Part shown: in pieces, positions 11,093-22,017 of the stretch
Position numbering within the stretch: the first letter of the stretch is position 1
Layout of the letters: every line of letters starts with the position of its first letter
From: Azolla caroliniana
Taxonomy: Eukaryota; Polypodiophyta
Reading direction: 5' to 3'
Assembly: GCA_043228905.1 (NCBI GenBank)
Contig: JBHGNT010000002.1
Coordinates: 11,160,001-11,224,000, forward strand
Length of the DNA: 64,000 nt
Position numbers and translations under genes: made by a program
The notes under the pieces: generated by a model
The model's input: only the letters and a program-made list of their open reading frames with translations
Database searches by the model: none
Told to the model about the DNA's origin: nothing

Positions 11093-11645
11093 GCATCACT
11101 CCGAGAGTCCAACAGCCTCTGAGATTTCACATCCCTCTAAGTGCTCACATCCTTGCAAGCGCTCACCTCCTCCCGAGTCTTTGCCGTGATGTGGGGAACC
11201 TCTAGTTAGTTTCCATACGATTCAGCTTCTCAACTAAATGTACTAGAAAGAAATATTGAAGTTAAAACAAAACATCTAAGCTCCAAAACAATCCATGATT
11301 TTAAAACTAAATGGATGTATAATTCCCTTAAAGATGTCATATGGGAACAATCATCTTTTGCTTCGAGGGGTACATACTTTGGGAGGGTGGGGAGGGGGGT
11401 CTCTAGGTGAAAGCAATCATCTTTTGCTTCGAGGGGTTTGACTCCGTTATGACTCAGTTTTACTTTTAATGCTACATATTATATTATAATTTGCAAATTA
11501 TCAACTAACTACAAGTTATATAGAATGGAGATTCACTATAGATTGTACCTCACACAATCCTGCTTATGCCACAAGAAAAGCAAGGTCTCCTTCAAGATTG
11601 TTTTCCTTCACCACCCGGTCTTGAACTCTCATGATGGTAGACCTT
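11093..11645. repeat. Tandem duplication, copy 2 with internal deletion
   Basis: Head-to-tail partner of 10363-11092. After catatgggaacaa it jumps to the later part of the unit and carries a small local duplication of tcatcttttgcttcgagggg at the deletion point (about 11350 and 11418). Confidence 0.85.
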
Positions 11646-12013
11646 GAATGATGTACTCTTTTTCTTCTTCTTTTTGACATGATTTATATAGTTATACAAA
11701 ATATAGTAAACCATTTAATATAAGATGTCATAAATAACTACACATACTTCCTATGGGTCCCCATTTCATGGAGACACGACTCAACAAGGTCATCTAACCT
11801 CATTTTGAACACAATCCCACCTCCTAGATGAACCACATCAACCTTCTCATTGATATTACATTCAACTATAAGAAAACCTACACATGATTTTGTAGATTAT
11901 GTGCATTTGTATGGGTATGTGTATGTGTGTGTATGTTTGTATGTGTATGTATATGTATATGTGTATGTGTATATTGTAATGAATCAGATGGATTTTGTGC
12001 AGTGGAAGAATTG

Positions 12014-12045
<32 letters not shown>

Positions 12046-12049
12046 AAGG
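11646..12049. repeat. Non-coding stretch with (TG)n and (GA)n microsatellites
   Basis: TG/TA-rich repeats at about 11905-11970, a second (TG)n at about 12013-12028 and (GA)n at about 12030-12046. Apparent ORFs on both strands here are Val-Tyr or Thr-His repeats caused by the dinucleotides, not genes. Confidence 0.8.
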
Positions 12050-12395
12050 TCACGATTACAGAAAATCAGAAAACTGTATTCCAAAGAAAGCAAGATTAAA
12101 CAACAGTTACAAAGAGAGAGAGAAGGTGCTTATGTAGTCATCTTCTCTCTAAGTTCTCTCACTAGTACTACCTCTTGGGACATTAACTACTTAAGGAATA
12201 TGGGTAATAGGACATTAACATTTATGGCACACTAGTTACTATACTAGGAGGTGGGGTGTTCACACACTTGAGTGTCCTAGAGTGTATTCCCACTCACGGG
12301 AAGTTGAGTTTGATTGTCAACACCTCTTCAAAAAAAACTTCCGGTTGTTGGATCGTCGGATTGGTCTTCAGACGGTACACTCATGTTGCTCCTTA
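12050..12395 (-). repeat. Possible 3' LTR of the copia pol remnant
   Basis: It lies where the 3' LTR of the minus-strand element at 12413-15570 should be. A purine-rich tract on the minus strand (cttgagggggag, 12396-12407) resembles the polypurine tract of copia I. Clear LTR ends are not visible, so the call rests on position. Confidence 0.3.
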
Positions 12396-12412
12396 CTCCC
12401 CCTCAAGCTTAG

Positions 12413-13376
12413 CTGATCTATGGTCGAAAGACCTAGGTTCGTCATGAACTGTCACAACTTGTTGACTCTAAGGGCCTTGGTGAAGATGTCAATCGTCTGT
12501 AGGTTTGTGTTGATGTGTTGCAGGTGGATATCCCCGGCCATAACACGCTCTTGGATGAAGTGATAGTGCACTTTGATGTGCTTAGTCTGAGCATGGAAGA
12601 CTTGGTTCTGAACGAGGTGGATACTGCTCATGTTGTCGCAGTAGAGGAGAATTGGATCCTTGATGGGAATGCCCAGATCCTTCAAGATTCTCTTGAGCCA
12701 AACGACTTCACATGTGGCTACGGCTGTGCCCCTGTATTCAGCTCCGGTGGTCGACAATGCAGCTATCGGCTATTTCTTACTACTCCCCGTTATGGCGCCG
12801 TTGTCGAGAGAGAAAACAAATATGGATGTCGATCGTCAGTCGGATCTGTATCCGGCCCAATTGGCATCGGTATATCCTACAAGTCGTATGGGTGTGGTTG
12901 ATTTGTAAAGGATGCCGAACTCCATGGTTCAACTCACATACCTTAGCACTCACTTAGCACAATTGAGATGGATGTCTCAGGGAGTTTGCATGAACTGACT
13001 AGGAAGGCCGACCGGGTAATTCAGGTCGGGTCGGATAATTGTGAGGTAGATGAGGCTTTCGACTAGTTAACGATAGTGCATTGGCTCACACTCTCCTGTG
13101 CCTGAGTCGGCATCTAGCTTTAGATTTTGATCGAGAGGAGTAGTGACGGACTTGCATTGTGTCATCCCAAACTTGTAAAGAAGATTGAGAATATAGTGCT
13201 TTTGAAAAAGCATGATGCCGTCTCAAGTCCGAATTACTTCTATTCCTAGAAAGTAATGGAGCTCCTTCATATCGGTCATTTCGAATCGACTAGAGAGGAG
13301 TTTCTTGATGTGGTCAATATCTCCTAAATGCTCTCTTCCTATGACGAAGTCATCCGCATAAATGACAATGAATACC
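12413..13376 (-). pseudogene. Ty1/copia reverse transcriptase C-terminus and RNase H
   Basis: On the minus strand, the RT core VFIVIYADDFVIG lies at 13343-13376, followed by GDIDHIKKLLSSRF and LHYFLGIEV near 13250. A decayed connection and RNase H follow, with GAEYRGTAVATCEVVW and YCDNMSSIHLVQNQVF, ending in ADIFTKAL-type sequence near 12475. Frameshifts break the middle. The RNase H is close in sequence to that of copia I. The RT N-terminus lies beyond the insertion at 13377-14880. Confidence 0.8.
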
Positions 13377-14880
13377 AAAGCAATTTGTCTGTTTTTAGGA
13401 GTGATGATGGTGGGGGGGACCGTAGCAGATCATGAGGGGATGCGGAACCATTTTTCACTTATTTTGTTGTTAATTGCACAGGACATTGGTGATATTCGGC
13501 GAGATGGTTGATGTGGACTGAATGAAGCAATTTGTCTATTCTTAAGAGTGAAGATGGTGTGGGGATTGAAGCAGATGGTGTGAGGTGTGGATGCAGAGTA
13601 GTATAAGAAGGATTTTAGTGGTATGAGGCGGAATTCCTATGATAATCGAAGACATCGAGATGGTGGATGTGGACATGAGGAAATTGGTTTTCTGTTTTTG
13701 TGATCAGGATGACTGATGTTGGTGGGGGTTGTCGCAGATTATTATGAGAAGGACCTCGGTGGATTTTAGCAATAATAGGTGGGAATCCTGAGAGAATCGG
13801 AGATAGATGGTAGATTGGGACATGACAAAGCCGGTTTTCTGTTTTTGTGATCAGGATTAGTGATGTTGGTGTGGGGGCTGAAGTAGATTATTATGAGAAG
13901 GTGAGGAATTGTTTTTCACTCATTTTTGGCTGTTAGTACAGGATCGCGGTAATCGATGAGATGGAATAGGGTCAGCAAGATGCTCCGAATATGGACTGAG
14001 TTAAGAGGATACTATAGTTCTCATAGGTTGCGGGATGATGGCAATGGGATTTGAAGCATGTTTGTCACGACGAGAGGATGAGTGGTGTTGGTGTGAGGGC
14101 TAAAGAAGATCGTGAGGGGATGAGGAATCATTTTTTACTTATTTTGTTGTTAATTGCACAGGACATTGGTGGTATTCGGCGAGATGGTTGATGTGGACTG
14201 AATGAAGCAATTTGTCTATTCTTAAGAGTGAAGATGGTGTGGGGATTGAAGCAGATGGTGGGAGGTGTGGAGGACATAGTTCATCTTGTTTATAGGGAGA
14301 TTATTACAAGTACATTTCAATTTTCATGGAGATGAAGGACATGGTCGTTTTGATTTGGGAGATGATACATTTTTGGTTTGGGAGATGATACATGGGGGCT
14401 ATCTAAGGCAGCCCATCACATTTTACCCAAGTGTCAGGTGCATCATGGACTATTTTGGTGTCTTCAACTGTTGGTACAAAACATTTGTCAAATAGCATCA
14501 CCCTAGTGGGCAATCAGGTGATGGTGAACAACTCCAGTATTGGCAAAATAAAAGGCATATGAGGAGTTTTTAGTCTAGTAGCCAGGGTGGATAGCCGGGA
14601 TATGTTGACTAGGATTACCACCAAGATATGTAAACATATGTATTCTCTTGGACCACAGGAATTTGTTTATAGGTTGTGAATGGGTCTTGTTGGCAAAGGC
14701 TGAGAGAGTTTTCATGGACATAATTAGGCTTATCTTGCCAAACGCCATCGTTTATATTTGGTTTTTTTATAGAAACTTGTGGAGTAGAAACTATTATGTA
14801 CAAATTGTAAATTGCCTTTGGCATTGTTAATTTTAATACCAATGGAGTATAGTTTTTGTGGGAAAAAAAAGTTTTAAAAA
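13377..14880 (+). mobile_element. 1.5-kb retro-inserted element with tandem units and poly(A)
   Basis: It splits copia RT exactly at VFIVI. The target sequence is duplicated: aatgacaatgaatacc at 13361-13376 and aatgacgatgaatacc at 14881-14896 (16 bases, one difference). The right end is A-rich (ggaaaaaaaagttttaaaaa). A long target duplication plus an A tail is the signature of LINE-type target-primed insertion. The left ~900 bases are diverged ~150-bp tandem units. The last ~250 bases (aattgcctttggcattg..., aataccaatggagtat) resemble plant L1 3' UTRs. No long ORF is present, so it is non-autonomous. Confidence 0.7.
13399..14275 (+). repeat. Array of six diverged ~150-bp tandem units
   Basis: Unit starts, marked by agtg(a)tgatggtg...gaagcagat-like strings, fall near 13399, 13547, 13707, 13853, 14073 and 14229. 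The most similar pair is 13419-13594 and 14101-14274, which share ttattttgttgttaattgc and ggttgatgtggactgaatg blocks. The units carry no conserved reading frame. Confidence 0.7.
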
Positions 14881-15570
14881 AATGACGATGAATACCTATC
14901 CTCTAGAGTCACTCCAAATGAAGAAAGAGTTGTCGGACTTGGACATGTTGAACCCGATTTCATGAAGATATTGCATTATCTTCAAATGTCATGATCTCGA
15001 TACCGGCTCAACGCAGTAGAGTGGCTTTTTGAGTTGGCATACAGTAGTCAGATGCATAGTTCACATGAATCGGGGTGGTTGCACCATGTACACATCTTCA
15101 TCTAACTCGTCTTCTAGAAAGGCGTTATTTACGTCCATTTGGTGGAGATGCCACCCTTTTGATGTTGCAAGCGCGATCATGGTTTGAATTGTAGTCATCT
15201 TTGCCGAGGGGCAAAGGCCTCTTTGTAGTCAACACTATGCATTTGTCTGTGCATAGCCCTTCGCCACAAGTTGGGCCTTGTACCGATGGACAGTGTCTTC
15301 AGCGTTGTGCTTTACCTTGAATATCCACCGACATCCAATTGCCTTTTGGTTGTTTGAAGAAGGGACGGGATCTCATTCTTGGAGAATGTTTGCATTTCCT
15401 CATTCCAAGGGTTTTCCGCAAATAATTCTCCAACTCCTCCTCGTCTAGTTCCTCAAGCATGTGGATTTCCTCTGCGTAAAGCGGAGTCTTGGCCTTTGTT
15501 AGCGGTGCACTTTCCTGCTTCCGCACCCAAATTTTCGTTCTTCTTCGTCGAAAGCAGATGTTGTTGTTTG
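14881..15570 (-). pseudogene. Ty1/copia RT N-terminal part
   Basis: Minus-strand translation gives QKAIGCRWIFKVKHNAED near 15330, then KMTTIQTMIALATSKGWH and HQMDVNNAFLEDELDED near 15130, followed by SKSDNSFFIWSD. This is the first half of copia RT, continuing across the 1.5-kb insertion into 13376. At least two frame breaks are present. Upstream, towards 15570, a Glu-rich linker (MLEELDEEELENYLRK) sits between integrase and RT; integrase is lost at the junction with gypsy sequence. Confidence 0.75.
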
Positions 15571-15639
15571 CCCAACGTAAACCATGGTCATCCTAGTAGT
15601 AAAAAGTATGAAGAGGGAAGACTACCGCCGATATTTCGA

Positions 15640-16942
15640 ACATATGTTCCTCGATCACGATCGCCAATTTGCGCAACAACCCTACTTGTCAAACGGATCT
15701 GGAATCCGCCATGTGTACCCGGCCGGAATAGGCATGCTTCCTAATTTGCGATGCTCAGGTGGTTGCAGGAAGGTGGCTTTGGTGATGACATTCACCCCAG
15801 AGCCACCATCAATGATTCGTCCCAAAATTTCTTCCCCTTGTAGGATTACTTTAAAGATTGGGTTATGGTGGTTGACCACTGTCGGCCCTTTTGTCGATTT
15901 CGTGAAATTCACATGAATAATTACCGAGTTCATCTTTCACATTTGTGTGTCCAATGTTTTCCAAAATCTAGGGATTAGGTTCAATATTTTGTCTATCATC
16001 ATTCTCATTTCGCCATCAGTGAGGGCTTGCCATATCGAGTCGTCCTCCGTCATAGCTTCCTCCGTTCGTGATGTCGACGTTTTGGTTGTGCTTCGCTGGC
16101 GCATTCGTTCGACGTTTGCCTCATTGGCTTTTTCGACCCATGCTTTTGAGGCTTTTTGAATGTCGTCTTGGACTTCCCAATCGGATGCCTTTGCTTGGCT
16201 CCAAGTTGTCACTTGTTGGACCACCACAATTATCGTATTGATCGTAGGTCCCTTCCCCTTGTCACATCGTGGGCACTGGCTCGCGTAGTACCCTAGTTGT
16301 TGGTATATGAAGTACTCCCCTCCTTCGGATGTTGGTAGAGCCACTGGCTCAGGCAATGGCTAAGGCTCATCGTGAGGTCGCAGTTGGTACTAGTATTGGT
16401 GCTTGTTGCGGGGTTTCCTTCTGTAGTTGCGTCAATTGTTATTGTGAGGTCGGCATTTGTCCTCCTCCGAACTGTCATGTTGTGGGCGTTGGTTGCGAGG
16501 TTGTCGATCTCATCCATATGCCCGCGGTTCATGAAATCCATATGTCCGCCATCTGGCCCATGAAATCAATCATGCCCAGCGTCATTTGCATGGGTTTGCA
16601 TAAGGTGGTCTCTTCCTCAGTGGGTGCTTGCATTAGTTGGTTGTGGAGGTTTTGGAAATGAATGACGAAATCAGCAATGGAGTCCTTACTAAACTACCTA
16701 ATCGAATAAAACTGATCAATGCTTTCGCGCTGCGGAACACTTCAATGGAACAGGCAAAGGAACTTCGTTTGAAGTTGATCGAAAGTTCTGAAGGAGTCCA
16801 GATCAAGCTGCTAGCCACCACGCTGCTTGTCCGTCGAGAGTGAGCCCAAATTCCACATTTTGCGCGTTGCTTCTGGTAGTCGTTGCGAGATGGGGTTGGT
16901 GTTCCACGTGTTGAGGAAAGACCTTGCATGGGCTTCGGCATC
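15640..16942 (-). pseudogene. Gypsy gag-protease fragment of the A/B family, inverted
   Basis: The minus strand from about 16940 reads a gag whose segments match the gypsy B gag at 36952 onward (fragments FDQLQTKFL, DSIADFVIHFQN). It continues into a degenerate zinc knuckle (YQQLGYYASQCPRC near 16290), a linker shared with B (SDWEVQDDIQKASKAWVE) and the protease motif IIDGGSGVNVITKA near 15770. Several stops and frameshifts occur. The first Cys of the knuckle is Tyr. Its orientation is opposite to neighbouring A1, so it is either an inverted piece of A1 or a separate insertion. Confidence 0.75.
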
Positions 16943-16972
16943 TAGGTAGTTTAGTAAGGACTCCATTGTTGA
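16671..16972. repeat. 30-base inverted repeat within the gypsy gag fragment
   Basis: The arm at 16671-16700 is the reverse complement of 16943-16972 with one mismatch; the core is caatggagtccttactaaac. Both arms lie in gag-like sequence 242 bases apart. The match is too long for chance. Confidence 0.8.
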
Positions 16973-16979
16973 TTTTGTC

Positions 16980-17096
16980 TCCCTTATACGCTACTAGGAT
17001 ACGGGAGGTATCCCACTCAGTATTACGCTACAACGATACCATTGGTTGCAACACCGTCACTTTGAGGTCTAGGTCGAAGGACTGACCGTAGACCGT
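16980..17096 (+). repeat. 3' end of an A-type gypsy LTR (truncated)
   Basis: Matches the last ~120 bases of the LTR at 21549-22017 and ends ...cctaattggtaaca. The upstream LTR part is missing. Confidence 0.85.
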
Positions 17097-17375
17097 GTTC
17101 CTAATTGGTAACATGGTTGTCGTTGAGTTTGCTCTATGCCTCATCACAAACATTCCGCCATGATTGTCATAGTTAGAGTTGGAGGCGTAGTTTGTGAGTT
17201 GTCGATTTGTGGAGGCGAACTCACTCTTCTTTTTCCGACACTCTACCTCATAGTGGCCGAACTTACCATAGTATCCACACTGAGTGGGATTGTTTTGACG
17301 GATGGGTCTGGCCTAATTGCTCCCCCTTCTTCCGGACACTCCACCTGGCACGTTTGACATGTCTTGTTGGTACTT
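17097..17375 (-). pseudogene. Copia gag zinc-knuckle fragment (copy of 22018-22270)
   Basis: The minus strand encodes the same region as 22018-22270, including the ECRKKK-type knuckle tail and the Asp-Tyr-Asp-Asn segment that follows. The copy begins at the same base after an LTR end as the one at 22018, so the LTR-gag junction exists twice in the window. Confidence 0.75.
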
Positions 17376-18469
17376 GATAGAAGACATTACGCGGGCAATG
17401 TTACGGCCCGGAAAATTTGGCAAGCAGGACTTTGGTGGACGACAACGCAAAAGGACGCGTATGAATATTGCAGTCAATGTGATTTATGCCAACAACTAGG
17501 CCAGCCCACGGAAGTCACAAGAATGCCACACCAACCAGTGTTGCCACTAGATCCTTTCCAAAAGTGGGGGTTAGATTTCGTGGGACCCTTTACCCTGGCG
17601 GCCGCTCAAACAGGCAATAAGTACATCCTGTTGGCTAGGGCTTACTGTACCAAGTGGGTAGAAGCGAAACCACTACACGAGAATATTGCGGTAGTCACAG
17701 TGCAATTCCTTTACAAACAGATCTGGTGTCGTTTCGGCTGCCCTATCGAGCTCATTCGTGACCAAGGGAGTCACTTTCTGAATACGGTCATTAGCGAACT
17801 GACCCAACATTACGCTGTGGTGCACAAAAAAAGTACGTCGTATTACCCGCAAGCAAATGACTTGTCGGAATCCATGAACAAAACGCTCCAAACTATCCTC
17901 AAAAAGATAGTCAATGAGAATAGGACGGATTGGGACACCAAGTTGCATAGCGTGTTATGGGCATACCGTACCAGCTATAAGACCAACATACAATCAACGC
18001 CGTTCAGGCTAGCATTTGGTCTGGAGGTTGTGATGGCAGTCGAAATCCAGGTACCTTGTCTACGGATTCAAGTATGAGCCCGGCTACCAGAGGGCAAATT
18101 CTAACAAGTATGGCTACAGCAACTGCTAGAGCGAGGAGAAACAAGGCTATGCAGTATGGCCATATTAGAGCAAGAACAACAGCGGTGCAAAGCATTCGTG
18201 GAGCGACACCAGCATGCGCGTGAAAAAGATTTTACGGTTGGAAAAGCGGTATTAGTTTTCCAAACACGCATGGGGCATATGGCAAGAAAATTAAGATTCC
18301 GCTGAACAAGGCCGTACTGGATAGTGGGAGCACGTTTGAACTGGGCACGTTGGTTGGAAAAGTGTTACGACAAAAATTGAATGGGTTTCGCCTTAAACCT
18401 TGTCTGGGACCTACACCACCTAACCCGTTCCCCGCCGGACAGGACAAAGCCGGAGAATCCGCGGAGTAA
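17376..18469 (+). pseudogene. Gypsy A1 integrase (N-terminally truncated pol)
   Basis: The reading starts inside the integrase zinc domain (HYAGNVTARKIWQAGLWW, CSQCDLCQQ). The core follows: YCTKWVEAKPL, IRDQGSHFLN, and NDLSESMNKTL, where family members have NGLAES. The first two acidic positions are visible and the Glu is kept. The open frame lasts to a TGA at 18075; the C-terminal part is then broken until the pol stop near 18467. Gag, protease and RT are missing. Integrase would insert the cDNA; the order INT then ORF3 then LTR defines this lineage. Confidence 0.85.
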
Positions 18470-18523
18470 ATATAAGGCCCCACTGGTACTATATGTAAAA
18501 ATAATATTGTAAGTAACTGTTAC

Positions 18524-18555
18524 GAAAGAAAAAAAAAGAAAGAAAAGAGAGAAGA
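18524..18555 (+). other. Internal polypurine tract before ORF3 (A1)
   Basis: 32 consecutive purines between the pol stop and the ORF3 ATG. The same tract occurs at the same place in B and A2. Confidence 0.7.
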
Positions 18556-18621
18556 TAGCGATGCTATTAAAAGGAGTTAAGGCATGCACAGACTTCTAGG
18601 CCAAGAATACGTGGCACCACA

Positions 18622-21501
18622 ATGGCTAAGCAACCAATGAACCCAAGGCCACAAAAAGAAGGAAATAGAAGGTTTTCTGCACAATATAGAAATCAACCTT
18701 CTAACTCTCATCGCTCCCCTTCCTCGCCCTCTTCTCCATCCTATCACAGAGCTCAAGCTCGCCACAGCCAATAGTCTTCACCCATTAGCCACGAGCCTAT
18801 TCCGACTATGCCGATACCCATCTCTACCGCCTTGCGTCGATGCCTCGTGGAGAAACTCTTGGATGGGTACATTAGAGTCATTCAGGCACCTCCACACCAT
18901 GACGCATTGGACATCGCTAGGAAGCTCAACATCGACACGGTCACCAACTCATCCATCCGGAAAAAGCTGGACATGTCATCACTAGGTGAAAGGCATTTCG
19001 AAATCCCTCCTCTGGAATCCCTATAGAGGTATTTTGGTCCATAGTTGTCATCCACCAAGGCATATAGAACGAAGGAGATCCCAGATCCCTTTTTCCACGA
19101 AATCGCCAAGTTCCTGTTGGAGGCTGGATGCATACATGTAAACGCATATGGGATGCCCAAGCAGAAGGCCGGTATCATCATTGATACCTTTGAAGGGCGT
19201 ATGATCGATTGGGGGGTCATTACGGGGCCGGCGTTACAGGAAGGCCTTGACGTGTATCAAGGAGGAAAAAAGCTTAGGCCTATCATACAACAGTATCTAA
19301 CGATACTCTTCCCACCCCAAGGTCTGCCGGCAGCGCAGCCCAGCAAACCCACGTCACTGCCTCGATCCACGAAGCGAAGGTTAGTGGAGTTAGCCACCAC
19401 AAAGTGGGAGGATGAACCCCAACCCGCCCAGCCGAACATGCGAATAACACAGGAAGAGCAGGCTGAGCAGACCGAGGAAGCGGCATAGGAGCTGGAAGCC
19501 GAACCACGATAGAAAAGCCCGAGGCCGAAATGGTGGAGACTGGACAGGAAAGATGGGTGCGGGTTAGTTAAAGACACTCGCGGCCACAAAGATGACGACC
19601 ATGGGCAACAACTCTGTAGCTACGAAGCCCAACACCACCTTCGAAGTAATCTGGGAACCACGGCCGATCATGACGGCCCAGTCACAGTGGGGGAAAGCCG
19701 TATTGACAGCGGAAAGCGAGGTCCTTGCATATCCGGACATTCTGGACACGGCCCATGAGTTCGGCGCACTATTACAGTTCGGAAACATTTTTGAACTCAT
19801 GGAATTCCTGGCAACGCAACAGATAAAAGTCTCACAACGAATGGTCGAGGAGCACGGAGAGCGCCAAATGATCGAGCGCACGTTAAAACAAACAGTGGAA
19901 ATCAACGATGAGGATTAGATAGCCAGAGCCGGTAGGCAGAGGAACGCCGGTATACGCCGAATGGGGATGGAACTACTCCCATTAAACGCAACCCTTGTCG
20001 AAGTTCATAGGGAACTGGCAAAGGTCAGTATGGGCGCCAAGGATATGGTGATTAAAATTAAAAATGTTTGGAAAAAGGTTGAACTGACCCAAGCCGAGCT
20101 ACAAAAGGCTAATGAACGCATCACGGAGTTGGAAAATACCACGACGGTGCAACAGTCAGTTCCACCAACAACCAACGCCATCGACGCCCTGAGGGAAGAA
20201 ATTGAAGCTCAGACAACCATTGCCTCGAAAGCGAAACGGGTCGTGCAACTGGCGGAATCAGAGATTGACCGTCTCCGCGCCGAACTTCGCCAGTCCTCGG
20301 ACAGAGAAAAGGACATCCGGGCCAACGGCCGAAAGGCAGTGAAGACCCTTGAAGAGAAACTCGTAGCGGAGACACCACAACACACCCGAACGAAAGAAGA
20401 AAATGCGCAATTACGAGAGGAAGTGAAAAAATCAAAAGCGGCAATCGCGAGACTACGGGCCTTATTGGAGAAGAAGAAAGCATGGTTCGACGAGCAGTTG
20501 GTTGGAGAACACGAGAGGAGGCATCAACTAGAAATCTGCCTTAACAATGAAATGGGAAAACTGGAAGCGTTACATTTGAAGGAATCTCTAGGCAGGAATG
20601 AGGAGCACTTATGAGGAAGCGGCAGTGGTTAGCAAACAAGAAATTCCAAACCTGAAGAAATACATAGACGAAGCACGCAACCATTGACAAGCCATAATAG
20701 ACAACGTGTGTATCCTTCTGCAAATGAATCGGGAGAGGTTTACGGCGCAATTAAAATCGACACTAGACAAAGGATGGATGGCGTGGGCTGCACAAGCGGC
20801 GGAATTGCATACGTACCGAGCGGACTAGGAGAACTGAAGGAAAAACGGCCGAGGGTTCTCAAACTAAATGAGGAAAGCATTGCGGCAGTACGTGAGGACC
20901 TAGCACAGGACTATCGCACACTAGCGGACCAACATTCCGAGGAACTCGCGCAACTACTAGATGATTTTGGCGAAAGTCAGGAGGACTTGTTTGACCAAAT
21001 CACGCAAGCCGGTAGCACGCAAACAAACGAGGAATCCATCGCGATACCCATTATAGATACTGCCGAACAAGAGGAACCTCAACCCATGTCACCGAAAATT
21101 ACCACTACGGTAAACAGCACGGAACGCCTAGCGGAGCACCCCGCAATACCAGACAACGAAACCGCTGACCAAGAGGAACCCCAACCACCGGAGCATACGC
21201 TTATAGCCGACATGACGAAGGATGTTCCGGACCAAGAGGAACCCCAACCCCACTGTCCAGAGCGTACAACTACGGCCGACATCACAAAGGAAGTTAAGGA
21301 CGAAACAGAGTCGCGACCTACTGCAAACTCGCGGACGGCTGAACCAACCCCAATAGCCCAAGAAGAGCCAGCGACACCATGGGAAGCCCTCCTGACCAAG
21401 TAGGGGAACCACACAACGATGCGCCTACGGGCCCTACGCCGTCCCCGGACTCAGACAACGGAGCAGAACAAAACATCAGGGCCATTTTGGAGGAAGATTA
21501 A
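18622..21501 (+). pseudogene. Gypsy A1 ORF3, accessory protein of unknown function
   Basis: Starts MAKQPMNPRPQKEGNRR at the ATG at 18622. Conserved N-terminal domain at about 18800-19330, with STALRRCLVEKLLDGYIRV, NSSIRKKLDMSSLGERHF, IPDPFFHEIAKFLLE and NAYGMPKQKAGIIIDTFEG. Then a linker, a second block (EVLAYPDILDTAHEF), a long coiled coil at about 19960-20580, a block with LDKGWMAWAAQAAELHTYRA and an acidic tail with repeated QEEPQP, ending ILEED at 21501. About five stops and a frameshift near 19560 disable it. No signal peptide, membrane segment, enzyme motif or zinc finger is visible. I do not recognise the family; it occupies the position of env in Athila-like elements. Confidence 0.8.
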
Positions 21502-21548
21502 AGGGGTGGGTCCGACGTGCTATGGCACTTTCCCACAGGCGTGCTAGG

Positions 21549-22017
21549 TGTTGTCCGTCGGAATAGTAATTGACGAACAAGAGCGCAGTAATATAGAATA
21601 GAGTAATATTGTAACGCATGTAAACGGTTCACACGGGAAGTGTGAACGGCTAAAAGACCCTACGTATATAAAGGGCAGAAAAGCTCTGATAGAGGGAGTG
21701 TGTAATTTTGAATGTAAAACGCGTATTTTAATAGAGTTCTATCTTCTCTGATTTCTGTGCATATCTGTGGTTAATCTGCTGTGTGTCTGTGATTCGTGGT
21801 GGCGTAGCGTAGTCGTAAGAGTGTAGGCATGAGTAATAGTGTGGTTGCTAGTCCCTTTTCTAAGGAGTTCGGTTGTAGCCATCTCCCTTATATGCTACTA
21901 GGATACGAGAGGTTTCCCACTAAGTATTACGCTACGACGATACCATTCATTCCAACACAGTCAGTTTGAGGTCTAGGTCGAAGGACTGACCATAGACCGT
22001 GTTCCTAATCGGTAACA
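21549..22017 (+). repeat. Gypsy A1 3' LTR (469 bp)
   Basis: Starts TGTTGTCCGTCGG and ends GGTAACA. Shows a hairpin (TTCACACGGGAAGTGTGAA) and a TATA box (gtatataaag) downstream of it. About 90% like the A2 LTRs by eye. Followed directly by copia gag, into which A1 inserted. Confidence 0.9.

Noticed and set aside
11850-12235. ORFs on both strands with Val-Cys-Val or Thr-His repeats
   Set aside because: Products of TG and GA dinucleotide tracts.
13399-14275. CRISPR-like array
   Set aside because: Units are diverged, ~150 bp and without repeat/spacer alternation; context is a plant retroelement.
17376-22017. A1 as a complete element with 5' LTR at 16980-17096
   Set aside because: That LTR piece is followed by copia gag, not by a primer site or gypsy gag, so it is not a normal 5' LTR of A1.
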